A stretch of DNA of 34,532 nt from Candidatus Gastranaerophilales bacterium (lineage in GTDB: Bacteria > Cyanobacteriota > Vampirovibrionia > Gastranaerophilales > Gastranaerophilaceae). Below are positions 17,639 to 25,269 of this stretch, piece after piece; position 1 is the stretch's first letter, and each line of letters opens with the position of its first letter. The stretch covers positions 1 through 34,532 of the forward strand of contig CALUQJ010000012.1 of assembly GCA_944322865.1 (NCBI GenBank), in the 5' to 3' direction. The position numbers and the translations under genes were made by a program. The notes beneath the pieces are model-generated. The model was given only the letters and a program-made list of their open reading frames with translations. It was not told where the DNA came from and did not search any database.

Positions 17639-17812
17639 ACGATATTGATATAAAACTTAACTTAAGCGGTTTCTCAGCGTATAAGAGTGGACTGTGCCTT
17701 ATAACGAGTAGATAATAACGGCAACCGCTAAAGGACATTGATGATAATAAGCCGACATTTAAGTATGTAATGCAGCTTAAGTTTGTGCAAAAGGCGACAA
17801 CTCCAATATCGT
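17639..17812. other. Nested inverted-repeat element, possible structured RNA
   Basis: Four inverted-repeat pairs nest in a 174-base stretch: ACGATATTG 17639-17647 with 17804-17812; AACTTAAGC 17659-17667 with 17775-17783; AGCGGTT 17665-17671 with 17723-17729; CGTATAAG 17678-17685 with CTTATAACG 17698-17706 (one bulge). The second and third pairs share three bases on the left arm. A separate hairpin, GCACAC-TTC-GTGTGC, lies at 17827-17841. No convincing protein is encoded. It could be a rod-like small RNA, or a small decayed palindromic mobile element. I could not match it to a known RNA family. Confidence 0.45.
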
Positions 17813-17855
17813 TCCAATGTGTCAATGCACACTTCGTGTGCCGGACTGTGTCCAC

Positions 17856-19103
17856 TTATTTATAAAACGTAAATCCGTCAGCTTTCATTCTGTCGATTAC
17901 TTCCTGTAGCTGTTCGTCACTACATACATAAGACAGTCTGAAAAATCCTTCCCCGTGACTTCCGAAGGCATTACCAGGAACAAGCACTATACCGGATGTT
18001 TTTAGCAAATCTTCGCAAAATTCATATGCTGATTTGTATCTTGGAGGGATAGGCAGCCAGAGATAGAAGGTTGTGTGAGGAATCTTGCTTTCATCAATCG
18101 GCCAGCCGAGTTCTTTAAATCCCTTAACCATAATTGCCTGTTTATGTTTGTAACCCTCATTTCCTGCTTTGATGTAATCATCACCTTCTTTGGAATTAAG
18201 TAGTTCTGCACAGGCTTTTTGCAAAGCTTTAAATATTCCGTTATCTATTGTTGATTTTGCTTTTCCAAAACGCTGGACTATTTCACTGTTTCCGCAAATC
18301 CAGCCTAAACGCCAGCCGGTAACTGCGTACGGTTTTGAAAAACTGTAAAATTCAACTGCAACATCTTTTGCTCCTTCAAGTTCAAATACACTGAAAGGCT
18401 TTTCGTTTTCATTAAAATATAAATCGCAGTATGCTGCATCTGAAATCAAAAGTATTTCATGCTTTTTACAAAAATCTATTACTTTTGCAACATAATCTTT
18501 TGTTGTTGTGACTCCGAGCGGATTATTTGGAAAGTTTAAAATCATAGCCTTGACATTTTCCGGTTTGTAACCGTCTTTGATTAAATTATTCCAAACTTCT
18601 TCCATATCCGGTTTGTAATCATTATCATAAGTCAACGGAATAGGGTAAGATTTTCCGCCGGAACATTTTACGAACTCAAGATATGATGCATACCCCGGAT
18701 CCGGAACAAGAATTACATCTTTTTCTTTCTCTCCTTTTTTCGGAGTGATTAGTGTTCTAATCAGGTTTGCAATACCTTCTTTAGAACCAACCAGAGAAAA
18801 AATTTCTGTTTCTGGATCCATATCAACACCGAAACGGTTTTTCATACGCAATGCTATTGCTTCTCTAAAGTATTTTTCACCTTTAGGTGTTGAATAGGTA
18901 TGTATCCCATCCTCGTCAAGAATTTCTTTAAGCCTGTTTATTACATATTCAGGCGGATTGGCTGTCGGAGCGCCCATGGATAGTGAAATAGGCGCACGGT
19001 TTTTCGCCTTTAATTCAGGCGTAAGCCTTGCTGTTTCTTCTTTTAGTTTAAACATAATATATGTGTCTAAAGACATAACATCATCATTAAATAAATTTCT
19101 CAT
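17856..19103 (-). CDS. Class I aminotransferase, probably LL-diaminopimelate aminotransferase type
   Basis: A 415-residue fold-type I PLP aminotransferase. The cofactor residues are present: NFPNNPLG (about 190-197), Asp222 and Tyr225 in SDAAYCDLY, the Schiff-base lysine Lys257 in SFSK, and Arg265 in TGWRLGW; a C-terminal FRLSY holds the substrate carboxylate arginine. The N-terminal GAPTANPP/YSTPKG pattern resembles the DapL2-like group, which converts tetrahydrodipicolinate to LL-diaminopimelate, but alanine or aspartate transaminases look similar. Nearby asd supports the lysine/cell-wall role. It has a GGAAGGA site and follows mlaF by 26 bases. Confidence 0.75.
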   Translation of the reverse strand: MRNLFNDDVMSLDTYIMFKLKEETARLTPELKAKNRAPISLSMGAPTANPPEYVINRLKEILDEDGIHTYSTPKGEKYFREAIALRMKNRFGVDMDPETEIFSLVGSKEGIANLIRTLITPKKGEKEKDVILVPDPGYASYLEFVKCSGGKSYPIPLTYDNDYKPDMEEVWNNLIKDGYKPENVKAMILNFPNNPLGVTTTKDYVAKVIDFCKKHEILLISDAAYCDLYFNENEKPFSVFELEGAKDVAVEFYSFSKPYAVTGWRLGWICGNSEIVQRFGKAKSTIDNGIFKALQKACAELLNSKEGDDYIKAGNEGYKHKQAIMVKGFKELGWPIDESKIPHTTFYLWLPIPPRYKSAYEFCEDLLKTSGIVLVPGNAFGSHGEGFFRLSYVCSDEQLQEVIDRMKADGFTFYK

Positions 19104-19129
19104 CTTCTTTTATCCTTCCTATATTTATT

Positions 19130-19849
19130 TTAAGCCATCATCTTCATCGGACCTTCAAGTGAGGCAGTAACAAATTGTTTGGTATAATCATTGTCCTGCC
19201 GGAGCATGTCATCCGGTGTCCCTTCAAAAACTATTTTTCCGTCATAGAGCATAATTACTCTGTCAGCAGTTCTTCTGATTGTTGACATTTGGTGAGTTAC
19301 AACAATAGATGCCGCCTGAGTTTCATATTTAAGCCTTACAATGTAATCTTCTATTAATGTAGACGAAATAGGATCCAATCCTGCTGTCGGTTCATCATAG
19401 AGAATTGTATTAGGCTCTGTCACTATGGCTCGGGCAAAACTTACACGTTTTTGCATGCCGCCTGACAGTTCCGACGGGTACATTTGTTCTATACCTTTAA
19501 GCCCGACAAGTGCAAGCTTTTCGGTTACAATTTTTTTAATTTCATCTTCTGTATATTTGTTTCTTAAATCACGTCTTTCATGGAGTGCAAAAGCAATGTT
19601 GTCTGCAATATTCAAAGAATCAAATAATGCTGAGTATTGAAATACCATTGCTATATCGCCTTCGGAAGTAATAATTTCCCCGCTGTCAGGGTTGATAAGT
19701 CCGCAGATAAGTTTCAAAACGGTACTTTTACCGGAGCCGCTAAAGCCGACAATTGCAAGAGTTTCACCGTTATTAACCTTAAACGATACATCATTAATAA
19801 CAGTTTTATCACCAAATGATTTTATTAAATTTTTAACTTCAATACTCAT
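19130..19849 (-). CDS. mlaF: ABC transporter ATP-binding protein, MlaF type
   Basis: A 239-residue ABC ATPase: Walker A GFSGSGKS (about 35-42), Q-loop in MVFQYSALFDSL, signature LSGGMQKR, Walker B ILYDEPTAGLDP and switch His in VVTHQ. The SALFDS and LSGGMQKRVSFARA wording is typical of MlaF/Mkl ATPases that power lipid transport between inner and outer membrane. It lies 23 bases after mlaE. No MCE-domain substrate-binding protein (MlaD) is in the window. Confidence 0.9.
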   Translation of the reverse strand: MSIEVKNLIKSFGDKTVINDVSFKVNNGETLAIVGFSGSGKSTVLKLICGLINPDSGEIITSEGDIAMVFQYSALFDSLNIADNIAFALHERRDLRNKYTEDEIKKIVTEKLALVGLKGIEQMYPSELSGGMQKRVSFARAIVTEPNTILYDEPTAGLDPISSTLIEDYIVRLKYETQAASIVVTHQMSTIRRTADRVIMLYDGKIVFEGTPDDMLRQDNDYTKQFVTASLEGPMKMMA

Positions 19850-19872
19850 TTTTACACCTTATTATACACGGA

Positions 19873-20682
19873 CTAAAAGAAAAAAGCTATAGCAAAAATC
19901 ATATCTAAGATTACAATGGCGACAAAAGACCAGACAACTGCCTTGGTTGTGGCAAGCCCGACCCCTTTTGCGCCGCCTGTTGCGTAATAACCGCAGGAAC
20001 AACTGATAAGAGCAATTACACCGCCAAACACAAATGCTTTAAGTATGCTTACCCATAAGTCTTTCATGTAAATTCCGAGCCACATCGAATCGAAAAAGGC
20101 ACGGAAACTTAAATCCGCAGAAAGTTTTGCCGTAACAGCGCCCGCCAGAACTCCGACAGTTGATGCAATTATTGTTACAAACGGCATCATAATAAAACCT
20201 GATAACACTCGCGGCACAAATAAATAACAAATCGGATTAACTTTCAGCACTTTTATTGCATCAATTTGTTCTGTAACACGCATTGTAGCCAGTTCTGATG
20301 CCATGGATGAACCTATCATGGAAATTAAGGCAAATCCTGACATAATAACCCCGACTTCTCTTACAATAAGTATTGTCATTAACATGCCGACAAAATTTCC
20401 GCCCCCTTGCTTAACCATTTCCAGAGCAACCTGAGAGGCTACAATAATTGAAGTCATGCCAACAATTGAAAGGGTTATAGGAAGGGAGGTTACGCCAAAA
20501 CGGTTGCACTGCTCTATCAAATCTTTTTTGTTGATTTGGTGTTTTAACAAACATCTAAAAAATTCAATTCCGTTTTCTGTGATTTTTCCCAGAGTGTCCA
20601 AAAAATCTTCGCAAGTTTCGAAAATCCCCGAAAAAATTTTATATGTTGCCGATTGTTTATAATATTTTGAGAAATTACTCAT
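19873..20682 (-). CDS. mlaE: MlaE family lipid ABC transporter permease
   Basis: A 269-residue MlaE/YrbE-family permease with an amphipathic N-terminus and about five membrane helices. The family core is visible in VREVGVIMSGF, GSSMASELATMRVTEQIDAI (coupling helix to MlaF), and GYYATGGAKGVG near the end. It works with MlaF in phospholipid or other lipid traffic at the inner membrane. No Shine-Dalgarno is present and the -10 box ends six bases before the ATG, so its mRNA is probably leaderless. It is first in the mlaE-mlaF-aminotransferase transcript. Confidence 0.92.
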   Translation of the reverse strand: MSNFSKYYKQSATYKIFSGIFETCEDFLDTLGKITENGIEFFRCLLKHQINKKDLIEQCNRFGVTSLPITLSIVGMTSIIVASQVALEMVKQGGGNFVGMLMTILIVREVGVIMSGFALISMIGSSMASELATMRVTEQIDAIKVLKVNPICYLFVPRVLSGFIMMPFVTIIASTVGVLAGAVTAKLSADLSFRAFFDSMWLGIYMKDLWVSILKAFVFGGVIALISCSCGYYATGGAKGVGLATTKAVVWSFVAIVILDMIFAIAFFF

Positions 20683-20688
20683 ATATAG

Positions 20689-20717
20689 AGTATAACACGG
20701 ATGTAAGATTAAGTCTA
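20689..20717 (-). promoter_or_regulatory. Promoter of mlaE
   Basis: Minus strand: TAGACT (20712-20717), 17-base spacer, extended -10 TGTTATACT (core 20689-20694). Transcription should begin at about 20682, the first base of the ATG. Confidence 0.6.
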
Positions 20718-20769
20718 CTTTTTATAATTTGATACGTAAAAAAGAAATTTTATAAAATTTCTTCATAAT

Positions 20770-20799
20770 TTGTCAGCATGTTTTTGTTTTTGCTACAAT
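20770..20799 (+). promoter_or_regulatory. Promoter of asd
   Basis: TTGTCA (20770-20775), 18-base spacer, extended -10 TGCTACAAT (core 20794-20799). The leader to the asd ATG is about 24 bases and holds a GAGGTG site. Confidence 0.7.
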
Positions 20800-20829
20800 T
20801 ATGCTGTTACTACATTTTGAGGTGCAAGA

Positions 20830-21846
20830 ATGAGAAAACCTAATATTGCTATACTTGGTGCGACAGGCGTTGTAGGACGCGAAATTACAAAGATAGTTGA
20901 TGAATTAAAAATAGACTTTAATGAGATAAAATTTTTGTCCAGTGCAAAAAGTGCCGGTACCGAACTTGAATTTCAAGGCAAAAAATACATCGTAGAGGAG
21001 GCTAAACCTGAGAGTTTTGACGGTGTAAATATTGTTCTTGCCTCAGCAGGCGGGTCTACCAGTCAAAAATTTGCACCTGAAATAGTTAAACGCGGCGGTG
21101 TACTGATTGATAATTCCAGCGCTTTCAGAATGGAGAAAGATGTTCCGCTTGTAATCGCTTATGTTAACGATGAAGATTTGAAAAAACACAAAGGTATTAT
21201 CGCAAATCCAAATTGCTCAACTTCACAGTTGATGCTTGTTTTAAAACCTCTGCATGAAAAAGCCGGTATTAAACGGCTTATTGTTTCAACATATCAGGCG
21301 GTATCAGGGGCAGGTCTTGCTGCAATTAATGAATTAACTGCAAACACAAAAGCTTCCCTTGCCGGTGAAAGTTTTGAAAACAAATGTTTCAAAAAACCGA
21401 TTGCTTTTAACGTTATTCCGCAAATTGATGTGTTCTGCGATAACGGTTACACAAAAGAAGAAATGAAAGTTGTAAACGAAACTAAAAAAATCCTTCACCT
21501 TGCGGTAGAAACTCCTATTTCCTGCACAGCAGCAAGAGTTCCTGTATATAACGGGCACTCAGAAGCTGTTGATATTGAATTTGAAAAAGATATTACACCA
21601 GATGAAGTGCGTGAAATATTGAAAAATTCTTTTGGCATTAAAGTTATTGATAATCCGGAAAATTACGATTATCCGACAACCCGTGATGCCTCAGGCGTAA
21701 ATCCGGTTTTTGTCGGCAGAATAAGAAAAAATCTTGCGTTTAATAACGGAATAACTCTCTGGTGTGTGGCTGATAATTTACGTATCGGTGCTGCTTTAAA
21801 CACTGTCAGAATCTGTCAGAAAGTTATTGAAATGAATTTATATTAA
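20830..21846 (+). CDS. asd: Aspartate-semialdehyde dehydrogenase
   Basis: The 338-residue enzyme reduces aspartyl phosphate to aspartate semialdehyde, the branch point to lysine/diaminopimelate, threonine and methionine. It has the NADP-binding GATGVVGRE (10-18), a substrate-phosphate segment NSSAFRM, catalytic Cys129 in NPNCSTSQL and the active-site His in VYNGHSEAV. Length is normal. It stands alone between its own promoter and a terminator. Confidence 0.96.
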   Translation: MRKPNIAILGATGVVGREITKIVDELKIDFNEIKFLSSAKSAGTELEFQGKKYIVEEAKPESFDGVNIVLASAGGSTSQKFAPEIVKRGGVLIDNSSAFRMEKDVPLVIAYVNDEDLKKHKGIIANPNCSTSQLMLVLKPLHEKAGIKRLIVSTYQAVSGAGLAAINELTANTKASLAGESFENKCFKKPIAFNVIPQIDVFCDNGYTKEEMKVVNETKKILHLAVETPISCTAARVPVYNGHSEAVDIEFEKDITPDEVREILKNSFGIKVIDNPENYDYPTTRDASGVNPVFVGRIRKNLAFNNGITLWCVADNLRIGAALNTVRICQKVIEMNLY

Positions 21847-21866
21847 TATATATATGACATATAAAG

Positions 21867-21886
21867 ACAGGCATGTGCCTGTTTTT
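21867..21886 (+). terminator. Intrinsic terminator of asd
   Basis: ACAGGC and GCCTGT pair across a four-base loop, followed by a run of five T, 20 bases after the asd stop codon. Confidence 0.75.
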
Positions 21887-21903
21887 ACCCCTATGGAGAA
21901 AAA

Positions 21904-22185
21904 ATGAATATTAAAAAATTAACTATTTTACCCCTGTCAAAGCATTATACTGCTACTTCAATCATTAACCCTGACCGCGAAGTAGTAAGACAGGCTCTTT
22001 TGAAAACAACTCAAAAAATCTTGGGACAACCGGATAAACTTCCTGATAAAATTATTAAAAGAATAGCAAAAGAACATTCAATTCCGTCCTATATTAATCA
22101 CAAAGCCTATGTCGGGAGTTCAAAAAAAGCTCCTGTAGAAGATGCACGCGTATGGGGCGGTGCCGGATTTGACTATTTCGGTTAA
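21904..22185 (+). CDS. Small protein of unknown function
   Basis: A 93-residue basic, soluble protein with a clear TGGAG ribosome-binding site. It has a helical middle (about 28-58) and an unusual glycine/aromatic C-terminus ending VWGGAGFDYFG. No signal peptide or membrane helix. I do not recognise the family. It sits after the asd terminator and 74 bases before rfaE2, so it may be the first gene of that transcript or monocistronic. Confidence 0.6.
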   Translation: MNIKKLTILPLSKHYTATSIINPDREVVRQALLKTTQKILGQPDKLPDKIIKRIAKEHSIPSYINHKAYVGSSKKAPVEDARVWGGAGFDYFG

Positions 22186-22259
22186 TATATTACTTTTTGT
22201 TAAAATATACTGCCCGCCTTACTTTTTTCTGGTAGAATAAGGAAAAAGTAAGGGATATT

Positions 22260-22730
22260 ATGGGACAAGTTTTAAGAAGAGAAAATGTAGCGGAATTTGT
22301 TCATAATCTGCAAAAAAGCGGCAAAACAGTTGTCGCGACTAACGGATGCTTTGATATTTTGCATGTTGGTCATGTAAGATATTTACAAAAAACAAAAACA
22401 TTTGCCGACTACTCAATAGTTCTTCTTAATTCCGATAAATCTGTGCGTTCAATAAAAGGTGAAGGTCGACCGATTAATAACGAAAATGACAGGGCGGAGA
22501 TACTTTGTGCATTAAGCTGTGTAGATTACGTTGTGCTTTTTGATGAGGACAGCCCGCGTAATCTTCTTGATGAAATAAAGCCGGATGTCTATACAAAAGG
22601 CGCTGATTACAATATGGAAACCCTTCCGGAAGCCGATATTATGATAAAAAACGGCACTAGAGTTGAATTTATCAGTTTTGTTGAAGGAAAATCTACCACA
22701 AATACTATTGAAAAAATGAAAAACTGTTGA
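22260..22730 (+). CDS. rfaE2: D-glycero-beta-D-manno-heptose 1-phosphate adenylyltransferase
   Basis: A 156-residue stand-alone nucleotidyltransferase matching the C-terminal half of HldE. The cytidylyltransferase-like GCFDILHVGHVRYL (with the HxGH motif) lies at about 27-40, followed by NSDKSVRSIKG and a C-terminal VEGKSTTN. It activates heptose-1-phosphate with ATP to ADP-heptose for lipopolysaccharide core. The kinase half (rfaE1) is not in the window. It heads the lipid A genes lpxD-lpxC-fabZ. Confidence 0.92.
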   Translation: MGQVLRRENVAEFVHNLQKSGKTVVATNGCFDILHVGHVRYLQKTKTFADYSIVLLNSDKSVRSIKGEGRPINNENDRAEILCALSCVDYVVLFDEDSPRNLLDEIKPDVYTKGADYNMETLPEADIMIKNGTRVEFISFVEGKSTTNTIEKMKNC

Positions 22731-22731
22731 G

Positions 22732-22780
22732 TTCGAATTTATTACAACATCACTCACCGGTGATTTTGCAATAAGTTCGA
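22732..22780 (+). promoter_or_regulatory. Hairpin between rfaE2 and lpxD
   Basis: Bases 22733-22743 and 22770-22780 form an 11-base-pair stem with one G-U pair; an inner stem ATCAC/GTGAT adds to it. It starts two bases after the rfaE2 stop and ends 26 bases before lpxD. There is no long T run, so it looks more like a processing, stability or attenuation structure than a strong terminator. Confidence 0.5.
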
Positions 22781-22805
22781 CATGACTTTAAAAAGGAGAT
22801 AAAAT

Positions 22806-23909
22806 ATGAAAGCTTTTACACTTGAAGAAATTGCACAAATTACAGGCGGTATGCTGACCAAAGTTCAAGACGCAAAAATAGAAAAAATAGCGCCTCCGCT
22901 TCTGGCAGATGAAACCACACTTGCCTTGGCTCTTGGGGAAGAAGAAATAGCAAATCTTGAAAAATCCAAAACCAAAGCTGCTCTTGTTCCGCTCGGTGTG
23001 CAGATAGACGGCTTAACAACAATCGAAGTTGAAAGACCGCGCCTTGCAATGATGAAATTAATCACTCTTTTCTATAAAGAACCGGAAGTAGCAGACGGTG
23101 TTCATCCGTCAGCAACCGTGCATCCTGAGGCTAAACTCGGACAGAATGTTAAAATCGGTCCGAATGTTGTAATTTGCCGCGGGGCGGAAATTGGCGATAA
23201 TACCAAAATAGTCGCTAATTCCTACATCGGCAGTGATGCAAAAGTAGGTAAAAACTGTTTCTTCCATCCTGGAGTGAATATCGGCGACAGAGTACAAATC
23301 GGCGACAGTGTAATTCTTCACCACGGTGTATCTTTAGGCGCTGACGGTTTCAGCTTTGTAACTGAAAATCCTGATAATATTGAACAGGCAAGAAAAGACG
23401 GACAAATTAAAGACGGTGCCACTCAAAAACACGTTATCTTCAAAATCCCGTCTATCGGCTCTGTTGTTATCGGCAACAATGTCGAAATAGGGGCAAATAC
23501 AACAATTGACCGCGGTACTATTGAAAATACTACTGTCGGTGACGATACCAAAATAGACAATCAGGTTATGATAGGTCATAACTGTAAAATAGGCAAAGGC
23601 TGTCTGATTGTATCACAAGTTGGTATAGCTGGAAGCTGTGTAATCGGTGACCGCGTAGTTCTTGCCGGTCAAGCAGGTCTTGCAGATCATATTGAAATAG
23701 GTTCTGATTCTATTATTACCGCCAAAGCAGGTGTAACAAAATCATTCCCTGAAAAATCAATCGTTGTCGGTATCCCTGCTGTTCCGAGAAAAGAATTTAT
23801 CAAACAGCTTAAAACAATGAAAGATGCTCAGGAAATATTTGCTAAATTCAGAAAATATGAACCGCTTTTAAAAGAATTTGAGGACAATATAAATAATGAT
23901 AACCATTAA
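22806..23909 (+). CDS. lpxD: UDP-3-O-(3-hydroxyacyl)glucosamine N-acyltransferase
   Basis: The 367-residue enzyme performs the third step of lipid A synthesis, N-acylating UDP-3-O-acyl-glucosamine from acyl-ACP. An N-terminal uridine-binding domain (about 1-95) is followed by a left-handed beta-helix of hexapeptide repeats (about 100-325) and a helical C-terminus. The catalytic base is His258 in MIGHNCKIG, and the GADGFSF segment is family-typical. An AAAAAGGAG site precedes the start. The end overlaps lpxC by 14 bases. Confidence 0.96.
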   Translation: MKAFTLEEIAQITGGMLTKVQDAKIEKIAPPLLADETTLALALGEEEIANLEKSKTKAALVPLGVQIDGLTTIEVERPRLAMMKLITLFYKEPEVADGVHPSATVHPEAKLGQNVKIGPNVVICRGAEIGDNTKIVANSYIGSDAKVGKNCFFHPGVNIGDRVQIGDSVILHHGVSLGADGFSFVTENPDNIEQARKDGQIKDGATQKHVIFKIPSIGSVVIGNNVEIGANTTIDRGTIENTTVGDDTKIDNQVMIGHNCKIGKGCLIVSQVGIAGSCVIGDRVVLAGQAGLADHIEIGSDSIITAKAGVTKSFPEKSIVVGIPAVPRKEFIKQLKTMKDAQEIFAKFRKYEPLLKEFEDNINNDNH

Positions 23910-24714
23910 AAAAGAAATATCGGTTACAGGCAAAGGTTTGATGAAAAACAAGCCTTGCACCGTGAATTTTTTCCCGTCAGAAACCGGTAAAATAAGATAT
24001 TTTGTCAAAGGCAAGGAAGGCTTTGAAGCCACTCTTGACAATGTTTTATCAACAGAACACTGTGTGACGCTGGGGAACAAAACAAGCAAAGCAATGCTTA
24101 CTGAACATTTGACTGCGGCATTGGCATTCTGCGGCATTGATTCCATTGATATATGTATGTCAGAAGATGAAGTGCCGGCACTTGACGGCAGTTCAAAAGA
24201 ATGGGTGGCACTGTTTAACAAAGCTGGAATTAAAAAGCCATTTCTCTACAGTCCGCCAAAATACACTGTGTCAGAACCGGTTTACTATCTCAACGGAAAA
24301 ACAAGTCTTGTAATTTTGCCGGATAAAGAATTGTTTATATCCTATGCCGTTAACTATGATCATCCAGATCTGAAGCAGTGCTGGATAAATTACAATCCGC
24401 GCAACAAAGAAGAAATTATAGAAGCCAGAACTTTCGGATTTTATAAAGATCTGAAAAAATTTCAAATGCTCGGGTTTGCACAAGGTGTAACTTATGATAA
24501 TACAGTAGGACTTGAAGACGAAGGCTATACAACTGATTTGAGATCAGATAAAGAACCTGTTAAACATAAACTACTCGATTTAATCGGGGATTTATATCTT
24601 ACAGGTGTTAATCCGCTTAATCTAAAGGCGCAAATACTTGTTAAAGAAGCAGGACACGCTGTTCATATAAAAACAGCAAAACTGTTAAAAGAAAAATTAA
24701 TCGAATGTAAATAA
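23896..24714 (+). CDS. lpxC: UDP-3-O-acyl-N-acetylglucosamine deacetylase
   Basis: The 272-residue zinc enzyme catalyses the committed step of lipid A synthesis. Expected active-site residues are visible: Glu70-His71 in LTEHLTAAL, the HxxxD zinc pair in [10 protein letters not shown], and the catalytic His in EAGHAVH near the end. It is somewhat shorter than the usual ~300 residues. Translation is coupled to lpxD through a 14-base overlap. The gene order lpxD-lpxC-fabZ lacks the lpxA that usually follows fabZ. Confidence 0.95.
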   Translation: MITIKKEISVTGKGLMKNKPCTVNFFPSETGKIRYFVKGKEGFEATLDNVLSTEHCVTLGNKTSKAMLTEHLTAALAFCGIDSIDICMSEDEVPALDGSSKEWVALFNKAGIKKPFLYSPPKYTVSEPVYYLNGKTSLVILPDKELFISYAVNYDHPDLKQCWINYNPRNKEEIIEARTFGFYKDLKKFQMLGFAQGVTYDNTVGLEDEGYTTDLRSDKEPVKHKLLDLIGDLYLTGVNPLNLKAQILVKEAGHAVHIKTAKLLKEKLIECK

Positions 24715-24726
24715 AAGGAGAAAGTG

Positions 24727-25173
24727 ATGACAGAAGAAACAAAAGTGTTAAACTTTAACATTACTGAATTAATGGAGATGCTGCCGCATCGTTATCCGTT
24801 TTTGCTTGTGGACAGAATTACAGAATGTGTACCGGGAAAATATGCAAAAGGTTATAAAAATTTGACAATGAATGAAGAATTTTTCCAGGGGCATTTTCCA
24901 AATAACCCGATCATGCCAGGTGTTTTACAGCTTGAAGCAATGGCTCAATGTTCTGCCCCGATACTGATGACAATGCCGGAATTTGAAGGTAAATTGACCC
25001 TTTATGCCGGTGTTGACAATGTCCGTTTCAAAAATATTGTAAGACCGGGTGACAAATTTGAAATGCATGTAGAACTAACTAAGGTGAAAGGTCCTGTATG
25101 CAAAGCACATGGCATTGGAACTGTTGACGGCAAAACTTGTGTCGAAGCCGATATGACATTTGCATTAAAATAA
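24727..25173 (+). CDS. fabZ: 3-hydroxyacyl-ACP dehydratase FabZ
   Basis: The 148-residue hotdog-fold enzyme dehydrates 3-hydroxyacyl-ACP in fatty acid elongation, competing with LpxA/LpxD for hydroxyacyl-ACP. The catalytic His is in LPHRYPFLLVD and the catalytic Glu in MPGVLQLEAMAQ. A GGAG site lies six bases before ATG 24727, which I prefer over GTG 24724 (three bases). It is the last gene of the lipid A transcript. Confidence 0.95.
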   Translation: MTEETKVLNFNITELMEMLPHRYPFLLVDRITECVPGKYAKGYKNLTMNEEFFQGHFPNNPIMPGVLQLEAMAQCSAPILMTMPEFEGKLTLYAGVDNVRFKNIVRPGDKFEMHVELTKVKGPVCKAHGIGTVDGKTCVEADMTFALK

Positions 25174-25179
25174 AAGGTT

Positions 25180-25226
25180 AAACTTTAATCTTCTTAACAA
25201 AATGTGTATTTCTTTAAAGTTTTTTT
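25180..25226 (+). terminator. Weak terminator-like hairpin after fabZ
   Basis: AAACTTTAA (25180-25188) pairs with TTAAAGTTT (25214-25222), followed by T residues. The stem is almost all A-T with a 25-base loop, so strength is doubtful. Confidence 0.4.
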
Positions 25227-25269
25227 GAATAATGCCGTTTTTTATACTGTAGTGTAGTGGAGAATTATC

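Noticed and set aside
17613-17855. 80-codon minus-strand open frame
   Set aside because: No ribosome-binding site, no recognisable protein, and the stretch is filled by nested inverted repeats.
22731-22740. GTTCGAATTT resembling a tRNA T-loop
   Set aside because: No acceptor or anticodon stems surround it; it is one arm of the rfaE2-lpxD hairpin.
23109-23579. Minus-strand frames of 71-81 codons inside lpxD
   Set aside because: They are by-products of the hexapeptide repeats of lpxD on the other strand.
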